From Myxococcota bacterium (lineage in GTDB: Bacteria > Myxococcota_A > UBA9160 > SMWR01): a stretch of DNA of 64,000 nt. Where the stretch lies: NCBI GenBank assembly GCA_022447545.1, contig JAKVBI010000005.1, positions 62,001-126,000 of the forward strand, given 5' to 3'. Below, in pieces: positions 44,156 to 52,866 of this stretch (position 1 is the first letter of the stretch; each line of letters begins with the position of its first letter). Under the pieces are notes generated by a model. The model was given only the letters and a program-made list of their open reading frames with translations, searched no databases and was not told the DNA's origin. The translations under genes and the position numbers were made by a program.

Positions 44156-45754
44156 GTGCCTGTCCTTCGCACCGCCATTGATCCCAAGCGCGCGGACTTT
44201 CGCGCCAACGCCGACGCCTACGATGGGCTGATCGAGATCTTGCGTGGACACCTCTCTCACGCGGCGGTGGGCGGCCGAGATCGGTCCATCGAGCGCCATC
44301 GGTCACGAGGCAAGCTGTTGCCGCGCGAGCGCATCGACCGGGTTGTGGATGCCGGGTCGTCGTTTCTCGAACTTTCGACCTTGGCGGGCTTCGGCCAGTA
44401 CGGCGACGAAGCTCCGGGCGCGGGTATCGTGACGGGAGTGGGACTGGTCCATTCGATCCCCTGCATGTTCATCGCAAACGATGCCACCGTGAAGGGAGGC
44501 AGCCTCCTGCCTGCCTCGATCAAGAAGCACATTCGAGCTCAGGAAATTGCTCTCGAGAATCGCCTGCCCTGCATCTATCTGGTGGACAGCGGTGGCGCGT
44601 TTCTCCCTCTCCAGGACGAGGTGTTCCCCGACCGGGATCACTTTGGCGGGACCTTCTACCACCAGGCCCGCATGTCGGCTGCGGGGCTTCCTCAGTTGTC
44701 GGTGGTGCTGGGGGGGTGCACGGCGGGCGGCGCGTATGTGCCGGCGCTATCCGACGAGGTGATCATCGTCAAGAATATCGGGCGGATCTTTCTCGGCGGG
44801 CCCCCCATCGTCAAGGCCGCCCTGGGTGAGATCGTGGATGCTGAAACGCTGGGTGGAGCTGACGTTCACACGCTGCAGTCCGGTGTTGCGGACCATATCG
44901 CGTATGAAGAGCCGGAAGCCTACGCGAAGCTTCGCGATATCGTGGCGCACCTCAATCAGCCAGGCTTCCCCGAGCCACCGGCGACTCCGGTCGATCCGCT
45001 GTATGCCTCGGATGAAATTGGTGGGGTGATCTCTCACGATCCGCGATTTCCCTATGACGTGAGAGAAATCATTGCCAGGTTGGTCGATGGATCTGAATTC
45101 CAGGAGTTCAAACCCCGCTATGGGGAGACTTTGATCACGGGAACTGCGCACATCCACGGGTATCCCGTGGGTATCCTCGGTAACAACGGGATCATCTTTT
45201 CCGAGTGTGCGTTGAAGGCCACGCATTTCATCGAGATGTGTAACCAGCGTGGGACTCCTCTGCTTTTCTTGCAGAACACGTCGGGATACATGGTGGGGGC
45301 CGAGGCCGAGGCGCGCGGCATTGCCAAGGATGGAGCCAAGATGGTGGCTTCCGTGGCGAATGCCTCGGTGCCCAAATTCACGGTGCTGACCGGCGGGAGC
45401 TATGGTGCGGGCAACTACGGTATGTGCGGACGGGGGTTTCGCCCACGCTTCCTGTTCGCGTGGCCCAACAGCCGAATCGCCACCATGAGCGCCGAGACGG
45501 CACAGACGGTGTTGGTGGACATTCGCAGGGCGGGCCTGGATGCGGACCGTGTGGACGAAGACCAACTCGCAGCCCTTCGCGACGAGGTGGCCACGCAGTA
45601 CGAAACCCAGAGTGATCCCTATTACGCGACCTCTCGCTTGTGGGACGATGGTTTGATCGAGCCCCATCAGACGCGCGATGTGTTGGGGCTTTGTCTCGCC
45701 CTGGCGTCCCGAGAACCGGGACCGGCGGGCTCCTTTCGCGTGTTCAGGATGTAG
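44156..45754 (+). CDS. Acyl-CoA carboxylase, carboxyltransferase (beta) subunit
   Basis: A 532-residue carboxyltransferase of the methylcrotonyl-CoA/geranyl-CoA carboxylase type. The N terminus (LRTAIDPKRADFRAN), DSGGAFLPLQ near residue 143, GGCTAGGAYVPA near 185, and NTSGYMVGAEAE near 380 are typical. It moves carboxyl from biotin to the acyl-CoA. The start is GTG 44156 with GGAGACTCGGGAG upstream; an open frame extends 22 codons earlier. It is followed by the biotin subunit 9 bases on. Substrate (leucine or acyclic-terpenoid acyl-CoA) is not decided by sequence. Confidence 0.93.
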   Translation: MPVLRTAIDPKRADFRANADAYDGLIEILRGHLSHAAVGGRDRSIERHRSRGKLLPRERIDRVVDAGSSFLELSTLAGFGQYGDEAPGAGIVTGVGLVHSIPCMFIANDATVKGGSLLPASIKKHIRAQEIALENRLPCIYLVDSGGAFLPLQDEVFPDRDHFGGTFYHQARMSAAGLPQLSVVLGGCTAGGAYVPALSDEVIIVKNIGRIFLGGPPIVKAALGEIVDAETLGGADVHTLQSGVADHIAYEEPEAYAKLRDIVAHLNQPGFPEPPATPVDPLYASDEIGGVISHDPRFPYDVREIIARLVDGSEFQEFKPRYGETLITGTAHIHGYPVGILGNNGIIFSECALKATHFIEMCNQRGTPLLFLQNTSGYMVGAEAEARGIAKDGAKMVASVANASVPKFTVLTGGSYGAGNYGMCGRGFRPRFLFAWPNSRIATMSAETAQTVLVDIRRAGLDADRVDEDQLAALRDEVATQYETQSDPYYATSRLWDDGLIEPHQTRDVLGLCLALASREPGPAGSFRVFRM

Positions 45755-45763
45755 GGAAGGGCC

Positions 45764-47761
45764 GTGTTTCGAAGTCTTTTCATTGCCAATCGCGGGGAAA
45801 TCGCCGTCCGGCTGATGCGCACGTGCCGACGCCTGGGGATTCGGAGCGTGGCTGCGTATTCCGAGGCGGATCGCGAGGCTCTGCACGTGGAATTCGCAGA
45901 CGAAGCCGTGGAGATCGGTCCGTCTCCGGCAGCGGAAAGCTACTTGAATATCGAGCGCTTGCTGGATGCCGCTCGTCGCTGTGGGGCCGAAGCGATTCAT
46001 CCCGGTTACGGGTTCCTGTCTGAGAACGCGGAATTTGCTTCGGCATGTGTGGATGCGGGGTTCGTCTTCGTGGGCCCCCACGCCGAGGCGATCCGCCAGA
46101 TGGGTTCCAAGGAGCATGCGCGGCGCCTGGCCCGAGAGCACGGGGTTCCCGTGTTGCCCGGATACGACGGGGAGGACCCCTCGCCCGAGAATCTCCGCGC
46201 CAGGGCTCTCGAGATCGGTTTTCCCATCATGATCAAGGCCAGTGCCGGTGGGGGTGGGCGCGGAATCCGCATCGTCGAGGACGAGTCGCGTTTCGACAAG
46301 GCCTGCGAGCAGGCGGCGCGCGAGGCTCAGGCATCATTCGGCGACGGTCGCCTGGTCGTCGAGCGTTATGTCCAGCAACCGCGTCACATCGAGGTGCAGG
46401 TCGTGGGGGATCGGCACGGTCGGTTGCTCCATTGTTTTGAACGCGAGTGCTCGATTCAGCGGCGCCATCAAAAGGTGGTTGAGGAGGCACCGGCGTCCCG
46501 GCTCTCGGCAACCGCTCGTGAAAGTGTTTTGAACTCGGCCTGTACGCTGGCTCGAGCCATCGGGTACGACTCGGTGGGTACCGTCGAGTTCATCCTCGAT
46601 GATGAGACCGGTGAGGCCTTCTTTCTCGAGATGAACACCCGGTTGCAGGTTGAGCATCCCACGACGGAAATGATCACGGGTCTCGACCTGGTCGAGCTTC
46701 AGCTGCGATCCGCGGCCGGTGAGCCCCTGACTCTCGAACAAGAGCAGATTCGTGTCGAAGGCTGGGCGATCGAAGTCAGGCTCAATGCCGAAGACCCTTC
46801 GAAAAAATTTCTGCCCCGAACAGGACGGATTGATCACCTCGTGTGGCCCGAGACTCCGCACCTTCGGTTCGAATCCGGTGTTCAGAGCGGCTCGGTGATC
46901 ACTCCGTTTTATGACTCCTTGCTGGCAAAGGTGGTGGCCTGGGGGGACGATCGCGACCAGGCCATCGCGCGACTCGTCGAGGCGCTGGACCGCACGGTGT
47001 TGTTCGGCCCCGTCAACAATCTGGCCTTCCTGCGCCAGGTTGTGGATCACGAGGCCTTTCGCTCGGCTTCGTTGACCACGCATTTCATCGACGAGCACTT
47101 TCCCAAAGGTTTGCTCGACGCGCCGGCAGCAACTCTCCCTGACCCGGTTGTGGCGGCGCTGGCCCAGGTCGCGAGTTCCGAGCCCGGTGGATCCACTCCC
47201 TGGCATCGTCTGGGGGCATGGCGCTTGCTGTCCGACGCCGGCCAGCCGGCCGCAAGGGACGTCTTCCTCGAAGAGGGCAAGCGGATCCACGCCCTGCGCG
47301 TGTGGGAAGACGGTCGCGTCGATTTCGACCAGGAGATGTATCCGGTCGAGGTTCGAGTTGGCAGCGCTGGGACCCTGGAACTGGAGAGTGGGGGCCGGCT
47401 CGAGCGGGTGGGGTTCGCGCGGCATGGCGAGCGCGTTGCTCTGGTGCGCAATGGACGGCGTCCCGAGTACCGGGTGTTGCCTCGTGAGCAGGTCTGGCGG
47501 ACCGGAGTCACGGATTCCACGGGTCAGCCCGATGCCGTGGTGGCACCGTTTCCGGGCCAGGTGGCTGAGGTCCGGGTGAAGGCGGGCGACACCGTGTCGG
47601 CAGGTGAGATCGTTGTGGTGCTCGAGGCCATGAAGATGTTTCATCACCTCGTCGTAGGCGGTAGCGGATGCGTGTCCGAGGTGCTCTGTGCCAAAGGTCA
47701 GAGTGTTACGGCCGATGAGGTGCTCGTTCGATTCGAGAACCCGGAAAGCCGAGGCGATTGA
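45764..47761 (+). CDS. Acyl-CoA carboxylase, biotin carboxylase/BCCP (alpha) subunit
   Basis: A 665-residue alpha subunit. The biotin carboxylase domain spans residues 1-445 (HPGYGFLSENA near 80, ATP-grasp KASAGGGGRGI near 160, ECSIQRRHQKV near 230). A middle linker domain follows. The BCCP domain at the end has the biotinylated Lys624 in EAMKM. It carboxylates its own biotin using ATP and bicarbonate. GTG start. Pairs with the upstream beta subunit and lies 4 bases from the downstream acyl-CoA dehydrogenase. Confidence 0.94.
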   Translation: MFRSLFIANRGEIAVRLMRTCRRLGIRSVAAYSEADREALHVEFADEAVEIGPSPAAESYLNIERLLDAARRCGAEAIHPGYGFLSENAEFASACVDAGFVFVGPHAEAIRQMGSKEHARRLAREHGVPVLPGYDGEDPSPENLRARALEIGFPIMIKASAGGGGRGIRIVEDESRFDKACEQAAREAQASFGDGRLVVERYVQQPRHIEVQVVGDRHGRLLHCFERECSIQRRHQKVVEEAPASRLSATARESVLNSACTLARAIGYDSVGTVEFILDDETGEAFFLEMNTRLQVEHPTTEMITGLDLVELQLRSAAGEPLTLEQEQIRVEGWAIEVRLNAEDPSKKFLPRTGRIDHLVWPETPHLRFESGVQSGSVITPFYDSLLAKVVAWGDDRDQAIARLVEALDRTVLFGPVNNLAFLRQVVDHEAFRSASLTTHFIDEHFPKGLLDAPAATLPDPVVAALAQVASSEPGGSTPWHRLGAWRLLSDAGQPAARDVFLEEGKRIHALRVWEDGRVDFDQEMYPVEVRVGSAGTLELESGGRLERVGFARHGERVALVRNGRRPEYRVLPREQVWRTGVTDSTGQPDAVVAPFPGQVAEVRVKAGDTVSAGEIVVVLEAMKMFHHLVVGGSGCVSEVLCAKGQSVTADEVLVRFENPESRGD

Positions 47762-47765
47762 TTCC

Positions 47766-48911
47766 ATGCGCGATGCGATCTATCTCGATGAGGATCTCCA
47801 GGCCTTGCGCGATCAGACCGAGACTTTCATTGCCAAGGAGGTGATGACTCGGGCCGACGCGTGGGAGGCAGAGGGAAGCGTGCCCCGGGAGTTTCTGCTC
47901 CAGATGGGAGATCTCGGTTTTTTTGGTTTGCGTCAGCCCGAGGCTTACGGCGGTCTGGGGCGCGGCGCACTGTCGTCGGCGGTGTTCTCTGAGGCCCTTG
48001 GGAGTTCCACCTATGGGGGCTTCGAGGTCACGGTACTCGTCCACACCGACATGGCGTCACCTCATCTCCGGCATGCCGGCAACGACGAACAACTGACAAC
48101 CTATATGCCGGGAATCGTGAGCGGTCAGTTGCTGACCGCCATTGCGGTCACCGAGCCGGTGGCGGGTTCGGATGTGGCCGGAATCCGAACCACCGCACGA
48201 CGCGATGGCGACGACTGGGTGATCGATGGCTCCAAGATCTTCATCACCAATGGAGTCAGTGCCGATCTCCTGATCGTGGCGGCGCGAACCCGGCCCGAAG
48301 AACCGCGCGGTCTCTCCATGTTCCTGGTGGAAGCGGGGACGCCCGGTCTTCGTGTGTCCAGGAAGCTGGACAAGACCGGGTGGTTGTCGTCGGATACCGC
48401 AGAGCTCGCGTTCGAGGGCTGTCGCGTTCCGGCTTCGCGCCTGCTGGGAGAGGAGGGGCGCGGTTTCTACTCGATCATGCAGAATTTCCAGAACGAGCGG
48501 ATGGCCCTGTCGGGGATGGCGGTGGGGGCCTCCCAGACGGCCCTTGATCTGACCTACGCGTGGACCCAGGAGCGCAAGGCTTTCGGCGGGGTGTTATTCG
48601 ATCAGCAGGTGATTCGGCAGCGCCTGGCCATGCTTCAGGCGCGGGTCGATGCGGCCCGGCAGTTGCTCTACCACTCGGCCTGGTTGATGGAGCGGGGCGT
48701 GGACGCCACGCGCGAGGTCTCCGCCCTCAAGGCCCTCACCGGCGAGTTGGTGAATGAGGTCACCTACGCCTGCGTTCAGTTCCACGGTGGCGTCGGCTAC
48801 ATGCGGGAGTCCACCATCGAGCGCATGGCGCGTGACGCGAGGGTCATGAGCATCGGGGGCGGTGCGACCGAGGTCATGCTGGACGAGGTCGCCAAGCGGT
48901 CCCGACTCTAA
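47766..48911 (+). CDS. Acyl-CoA dehydrogenase (isovaleryl-/citronellyl-type)
   Basis: A 381-residue acyl-CoA dehydrogenase. ITEPVAGSDVAGIRTTA-like FAD segment near residue 127 (as VTEPVAGSDVAGI), NQNERM-type helix, and a C-terminal GGGATEVM carrying a Glu in the usual base position. It makes an alpha,beta-unsaturated acyl-CoA that the carboxylase upstream can carboxylate, as in leucine or citronellol breakdown. The ATG lies 4 bases after the alpha-subunit stop, so the three genes form one operon. The pathway's hydratase and lyase are not in the window. Confidence 0.9.
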   Translation: MRDAIYLDEDLQALRDQTETFIAKEVMTRADAWEAEGSVPREFLLQMGDLGFFGLRQPEAYGGLGRGALSSAVFSEALGSSTYGGFEVTVLVHTDMASPHLRHAGNDEQLTTYMPGIVSGQLLTAIAVTEPVAGSDVAGIRTTARRDGDDWVIDGSKIFITNGVSADLLIVAARTRPEEPRGLSMFLVEAGTPGLRVSRKLDKTGWLSSDTAELAFEGCRVPASRLLGEEGRGFYSIMQNFQNERMALSGMAVGASQTALDLTYAWTQERKAFGGVLFDQQVIRQRLAMLQARVDAARQLLYHSAWLMERGVDATREVSALKALTGELVNEVTYACVQFHGGVGYMRESTIERMARDARVMSIGGGATEVMLDEVAKRSRL

Positions 48912-48918
48912 CGCCGCC

Positions 48919-50568
48919 TTACTGCACTTCTTCGGATTCCTTGAATCCATAGCGGATCGCTTTGGTCCGGATCTCCGCGTCGGGTGAAGCGGGGAAGGGG
49001 GCGGTGTAGAGCTTCCAGGGGCCGCCGTCGAGACTCCAGCCGAGCGAGGCACCCGGTGTGTTGGACGAGAGTTCGATTCGCCCATCCTCGAGGCGCTCGA
49101 TGCTGGGGGCTTCGGTGACTGGTTGTTGGCCATCTGGCCACATGCGTTGGGCCAGTTCCTCTTCGGGTAGCAGTCCCAGGTCCCCTGAAACTTCGAGCCA
49201 GCGGTCGAGTTCTCTTCTCATGCGTTCCAGCGTCCGCGCATGGGTGGTGTCATTTGCGAGGTCGTGCAGTTGATGGGGGTCGGACCACGTGTCGTAGAGT
49301 TCCTCTTCGGGACGCGAAGGGCGAAACCACAGGCTCGCGGGTCCGTCCAGGGCGTTGGCCTCGGAGAGTTCCAACATCTCCACCATCATGGGCGTGTGAT
49401 TGCGGAAGGTGACGTCGAGCACGTAGGGGAGTTCCGGATGGAGGTTGCGAATATATGCGAAACGCCGATCTCGCACGGCTCGTACCCCATCGGGCTGATC
49501 GTCGATGCGGTCGCGTGCCGCGTACACGTAGGCCGGTTCAGGTTGCTTGTCGGGGCCGACGAAGACTCGGCCCTGCATGTGTTCCGGGATCTGCACACCC
49601 GCGATGGATAGGATGGTGGGAGCGAGGTCCACGAGGCTCACCAACTCTGGGTTCACCGAGCCCGGCGGTGTTACTCCGGGCCAGCGCACGATGAGCGGAA
49701 CGCGAATGCCCGAGTCGTAGACCCAGCGCTTGGCGCGAGGCAAGCCGTCTCCGTGGTCGGTGGTGAAGATCACCACGGTGCGATCGGCCAAACCGTCCCG
49801 CTCGAGTTCGGCCAGGGCTTCACCCACCAGTCGGTCCATGGCGGCGATGTTGTTGTAGTGGCGAGCGAGGTCGGCGCGCACGGTGGGAGTGTCGGGGTAA
49901 TAGGGGGGGACCGGAACTTCGGCGGGGTCGAATTCCCGTTCCCAGAGCCAGTGGTTGCGCAGGCGCATGGGGGCCATGAACCACTGGGGGCTGCTCCCGA
50001 GGCCCCAGGTGGGCCAGACATTGCTCTCGTGAGTGTTGTCGAAGGTTCGATAGGCGAAGAAGGGCTGGCCTTCGTCGCGAAGCCCCGGGTCTTCGCTGTT
50101 GGGTTCGTCCCAGATCGTGAACGGGCCTCCCATGACCCCCGACAAACCGACGTCCATCTGGTAGTCGGTTTTACCGTTGTTCAGGGTGAAGTAGCCCGCT
50201 TCCCGCAGACGCTCGGGAAAGGCCTTCATGCCTGGCGGCGGGACTGCCGCATAACCGCCCGCACCGGCGCGCATGTGTCCGGCGCCCCACGTGTTCTGGT
50301 GCGTGCCCATGATGATTCCCGACCGGCTCGGGGCGCAGACTCCGGCGGACGTGAAGGCATTGACGAACCGCATCCCCTCGGCAGCCAGCCGATCGATGTT
50401 CGGTGTGACCTGGAGGGGGTCATCGTAGACCCCCAGACGCGGGCTGAGATCCTCGGCCATCAGCAGAAGAACATTCCACCGCTCGCCTTCCGAGGGCGGT
50501 GTCGCTGAGCTGGCACCGGGTTGCCACAACAGCACGGCAGCCAGTAGCAATGCCCGGGCGGACTTCAC
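48919..50568 (-). CDS. Secreted arylsulfatase-family sulfatase with C-terminal Chb/Hex-type domain
   Basis: A 549-residue sulfatase with a signal peptide (MKSARALLLAAVLLW then ASSA). The Cys-type maturation motif CAPSR starts at Cys78, to be converted to formylglycine, and FTTDHGDGLPRAKRW is the late metal segment. The last 55 residues (ASLGWSLDGGPWKLY onward) resemble the Ig-like C-terminal domain of chitobiases. The GTG start is 13 bases after the stop of the acyl-CoA dehydrogenase. It would remove sulfate from a sugar or aryl ester outside the cytoplasm. Its operon with acyl-CoA genes is odd. Confidence 0.9.
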   Translation of the reverse strand: MKSARALLLAAVLLWQPGASSATPPSEGERWNVLLLMAEDLSPRLGVYDDPLQVTPNIDRLAAEGMRFVNAFTSAGVCAPSRSGIIMGTHQNTWGAGHMRAGAGGYAAVPPPGMKAFPERLREAGYFTLNNGKTDYQMDVGLSGVMGGPFTIWDEPNSEDPGLRDEGQPFFAYRTFDNTHESNVWPTWGLGSSPQWFMAPMRLRNHWLWEREFDPAEVPVPPYYPDTPTVRADLARHYNNIAAMDRLVGEALAELERDGLADRTVVIFTTDHGDGLPRAKRWVYDSGIRVPLIVRWPGVTPPGSVNPELVSLVDLAPTILSIAGVQIPEHMQGRVFVGPDKQPEPAYVYAARDRIDDQPDGVRAVRDRRFAYIRNLHPELPYVLDVTFRNHTPMMVEMLELSEANALDGPASLWFRPSRPEEELYDTWSDPHQLHDLANDTTHARTLERMRRELDRWLEVSGDLGLLPEEELAQRMWPDGQQPVTEAPSIERLEDGRIELSSNTPGASLGWSLDGGPWKLYTAPFPASPDAEIRTKAIRYGFKESEEVQ

Positions 50569-50581
50569 GAAAGTGGCGGCC

Positions 50582-51772
50582 TCACGACGCGGGACGAGGT
50601 TCTCGAGGCATGCCCAGGGCGCGCTCGGAGATGAGATTGCGCTGGATCTGGTTCGAACCTGCGTAGATGGTGTCCGAGCGGGTGTAAAGGAAGAGGCGTT
50701 GGAGTTGGGTCAACTCGTAGGGGCCACCCTCGGCCAGTTCACTTTCGGCACCGAGTACGTCCATGGCGAGTTTGCCCATCTCGCGGTGCCACGTGGCCCA
50801 GTAGATCTTCGTGATCATCGACTCGGGCCCCAGTTCCGCACCTTCGTTTCCCGAAAGCACGCGCAGGGCGTTGAAGCGCATGATGCGCAGGCCGATCCAC
50901 GCATCGACCAGGCGTTGGCGCAGGACGGGGTCCTGGGCCGCGCCGTTGCGCTTGGCGATTTCAATGATCTCGTCGAGTTCGTTTTGGAACTGGTGTTGCT
51001 GTCCCAGGGTGGAGGCGCCGCGTTCGAAGGCCAGGGTGCCCATGGCGACCTTCCAGCCCGCGCCGCGCTCACCGACGATGTTGTCCGACGCCGTGCGGGC
51101 GCCATCGAAGAAGACCTCTCCGAATTCCGCCGTGCCGGTGATCTGCAGAATGGGACGAACCTCGATGCCCTGCTGGTGCATGGGCACCAGCAGGTACGAC
51201 AGAGCGCGATGGTTGCTGGGCGCGTCGGGCTCGGTGCGGCAGACCACGAAACACCATTCCGACCACTCGGACCAGGAGGTCCAGACCTTCTGGCCGTGGA
51301 TTACCCACTCGTCTCCATCGAGTTCGGCCCGGGTCTGTACGTTGGCGAGGTCTGAGCCCGCATTGGGCTCCGAGTAGCCCTGGCACCAGAGTTCCTCGCC
51401 GCTCACGATCCCTGGCAGGAAGCGCTGCTTCTGCGCCTCGGTGCCAAAAGCCATCAGTGTGGGGCCGAGCAGGGTTTCACCGATGTGTCCGGCGCGTCCG
51501 GGCGCCCGTGCCCGGGCGTATTCTTCATAGAAGATGACCTGTTGGTGGAGGGGCAGGCCGCGTCCCCCGTATTCGACGGGCCAGCCCACACACGTCCAAC
51601 CTGCGGCTCCGAGCACGCGCTCCCACTGGCGGCGCTCTTCGACGAGGGCGTGCTCGTCGCCCGGGCCGCCGCGTCCACGAACCTCCTCGAATTCTCCGGT
51701 GAGGTTGTCGTTCAACCACTCGGCAACTTCTCTACGGAAGGCCTCGTCGTTTTCGCTGAAGTGCAGGTCCAA
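50582..51772 (-). CDS. Acyl-CoA dehydrogenase, FadE-like with altered base motif
   Basis: A 396-residue acyl-CoA dehydrogenase. FAD segment CQGYSEPNAGSDLANVQT near residue 125 and WVIHGQKVWTSWSEWS. The C terminus reads DTIYAGSNQIQRN where most enzymes have YEGTxQIQR, so the usual catalytic Glu is Ala. The residue set is that of sterol-type FadE alpha subunits, which work in heterotetramers. The start is TTG with GGAGAG upstream. Candidate partner: the FadE beta-like gene at 38.5 kb. Confidence 0.87.
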   Translation of the reverse strand: MDLHFSENDEAFRREVAEWLNDNLTGEFEEVRGRGGPGDEHALVEERRQWERVLGAAGWTCVGWPVEYGGRGLPLHQQVIFYEEYARARAPGRAGHIGETLLGPTLMAFGTEAQKQRFLPGIVSGEELWCQGYSEPNAGSDLANVQTRAELDGDEWVIHGQKVWTSWSEWSEWCFVVCRTEPDAPSNHRALSYLLVPMHQQGIEVRPILQITGTAEFGEVFFDGARTASDNIVGERGAGWKVAMGTLAFERGASTLGQQHQFQNELDEIIEIAKRNGAAQDPVLRQRLVDAWIGLRIMRFNALRVLSGNEGAELGPESMITKIYWATWHREMGKLAMDVLGAESELAEGGPYELTQLQRLFLYTRSDTIYAGSNQIQRNLISERALGMPREPRPAS

Positions 51773-51887
51773 AGGGGGCTCTCCGGTGTGTTTTGGCGCG
51801 CAGGGCGCGGGAGTTGAGGTTACGGCAGGCGCGGAGTTGCTGGCAAGCAGAGGCCGAGTGCTCAGGTTACGGGGGCGAGTCGTCGGT

Positions 51888-52739
51888 TCACGACGGGCGA
51901 GCCACGAAACGGACCCAACCGTCGAGACCCGAGATGGCCTCATTCTCGTAGTCGGCATCCCCGGGGAGGAATAGGGGGGCGCGGAGGTCGTTGCCCTCCC
52001 GCCGCACCTCGAGATCGCTCCCGCTCTGCTGGGCCTGGGCATCGGACAGAGCCCGTGCGCTGCTCGAGTACTCGGCCAGAACCTGCAATGCAGCCCGGGT
52101 GGGAGGCAGCATCTCGATCTCGCCGCGCTCCCAGCGTGAGATCGCCTCGGCCGGGCGCAGCCACTCCGAGTGGACGGCCTCCCGGTTGTCGTGGCGCGCG
52201 ATCTGTCCCTCGGGCATGACGGCCAGGAAGAAGCGGGTGTCGTAGCGGCGGGGAGAATTCGGGGGGGTGATCCAGCGCGCGATGTAGGGCATCGCCGCCA
52301 GTTCGAGTTCCAGTTTCTCGTCCTCCAGCATCCGGGCGAACTCGAGGCGCCCACTCTCGAGGCGTGCTCGTTGGGCGTCCACGCGCTCGCGTTCGACGTC
52401 TCCACGTATTTTCAGGGCCGGCCGGCCATCCCGGGGGCGTGCCAACAGCACCCCGGCTTCTTCGAAGGTCTCGCGCAGTGCGGCAACCCACCAGGCGAGG
52501 CCGCCCTCGGCGAGTCCCAGGCGCTGATTGGCCTCGGCCTCGCTCAAGTCCGGGGACAGGGCTGCCAGGTGCGGAACGCGGTCCTGGTCTTCCAGGCCAC
52601 CCCCCGGAAACATCCACATGTCACCCACGAACACCGACCTCGCGTTGCGGCGCATCAGGTAGACGTGGAGGTCCGGGCAGTCCCGTATCAACACCAGCGT
52701 CGAAGCGGGAAGAATGGGAACGGGCTGGGTTTCGGTCAT
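51888..52739 (-). CDS. Nudix hydrolase with insert in Nudix box (NUDT19-like)
   Basis: A 283-residue protein. The N-terminal part has FPGGGLED, and about 37 residues later comes RETFEEAGV; the usual spacing is 7. This split Nudix box is the mark of NUDT19/RP2p-type CoA diphosphatases. The insert contains ALSPDLSEAEANQRL and GGLAWWVAAL. It probably hydrolyses CoA or acyl-CoA to 4'-phosphopantetheine products. Divergent from the acyl-CoA synthetase gene with a 127-base gap, and it fits the CoA theme of the region. Confidence 0.82.
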   Translation of the reverse strand: MTETQPVPILPASTLVLIRDCPDLHVYLMRRNARSVFVGDMWMFPGGGLEDQDRVPHLAALSPDLSEAEANQRLGLAEGGLAWWVAALRETFEEAGVLLARPRDGRPALKIRGDVERERVDAQRARLESGRLEFARMLEDEKLELELAAMPYIARWITPPNSPRRYDTRFFLAVMPEGQIARHDNREAVHSEWLRPAEAISRWERGEIEMLPPTRAALQVLAEYSSSARALSDAQAQQSGSDLEVRREGNDLRAPLFLPGDADYENEAISGLDGWVRFVARPS

Positions 52740-52866
52740 GTGTTTTCGGTGCTCCAGGGCTTCAAAACCGCAGCCCGGTCCGTGGTCTCCGGGTGGTAAG
52801 CTACACCCCTCTGTCAGCAGGCTCCCCTCTGGTGAGGGTGCCACGTCGCTAAGGATCCCACCCCCC

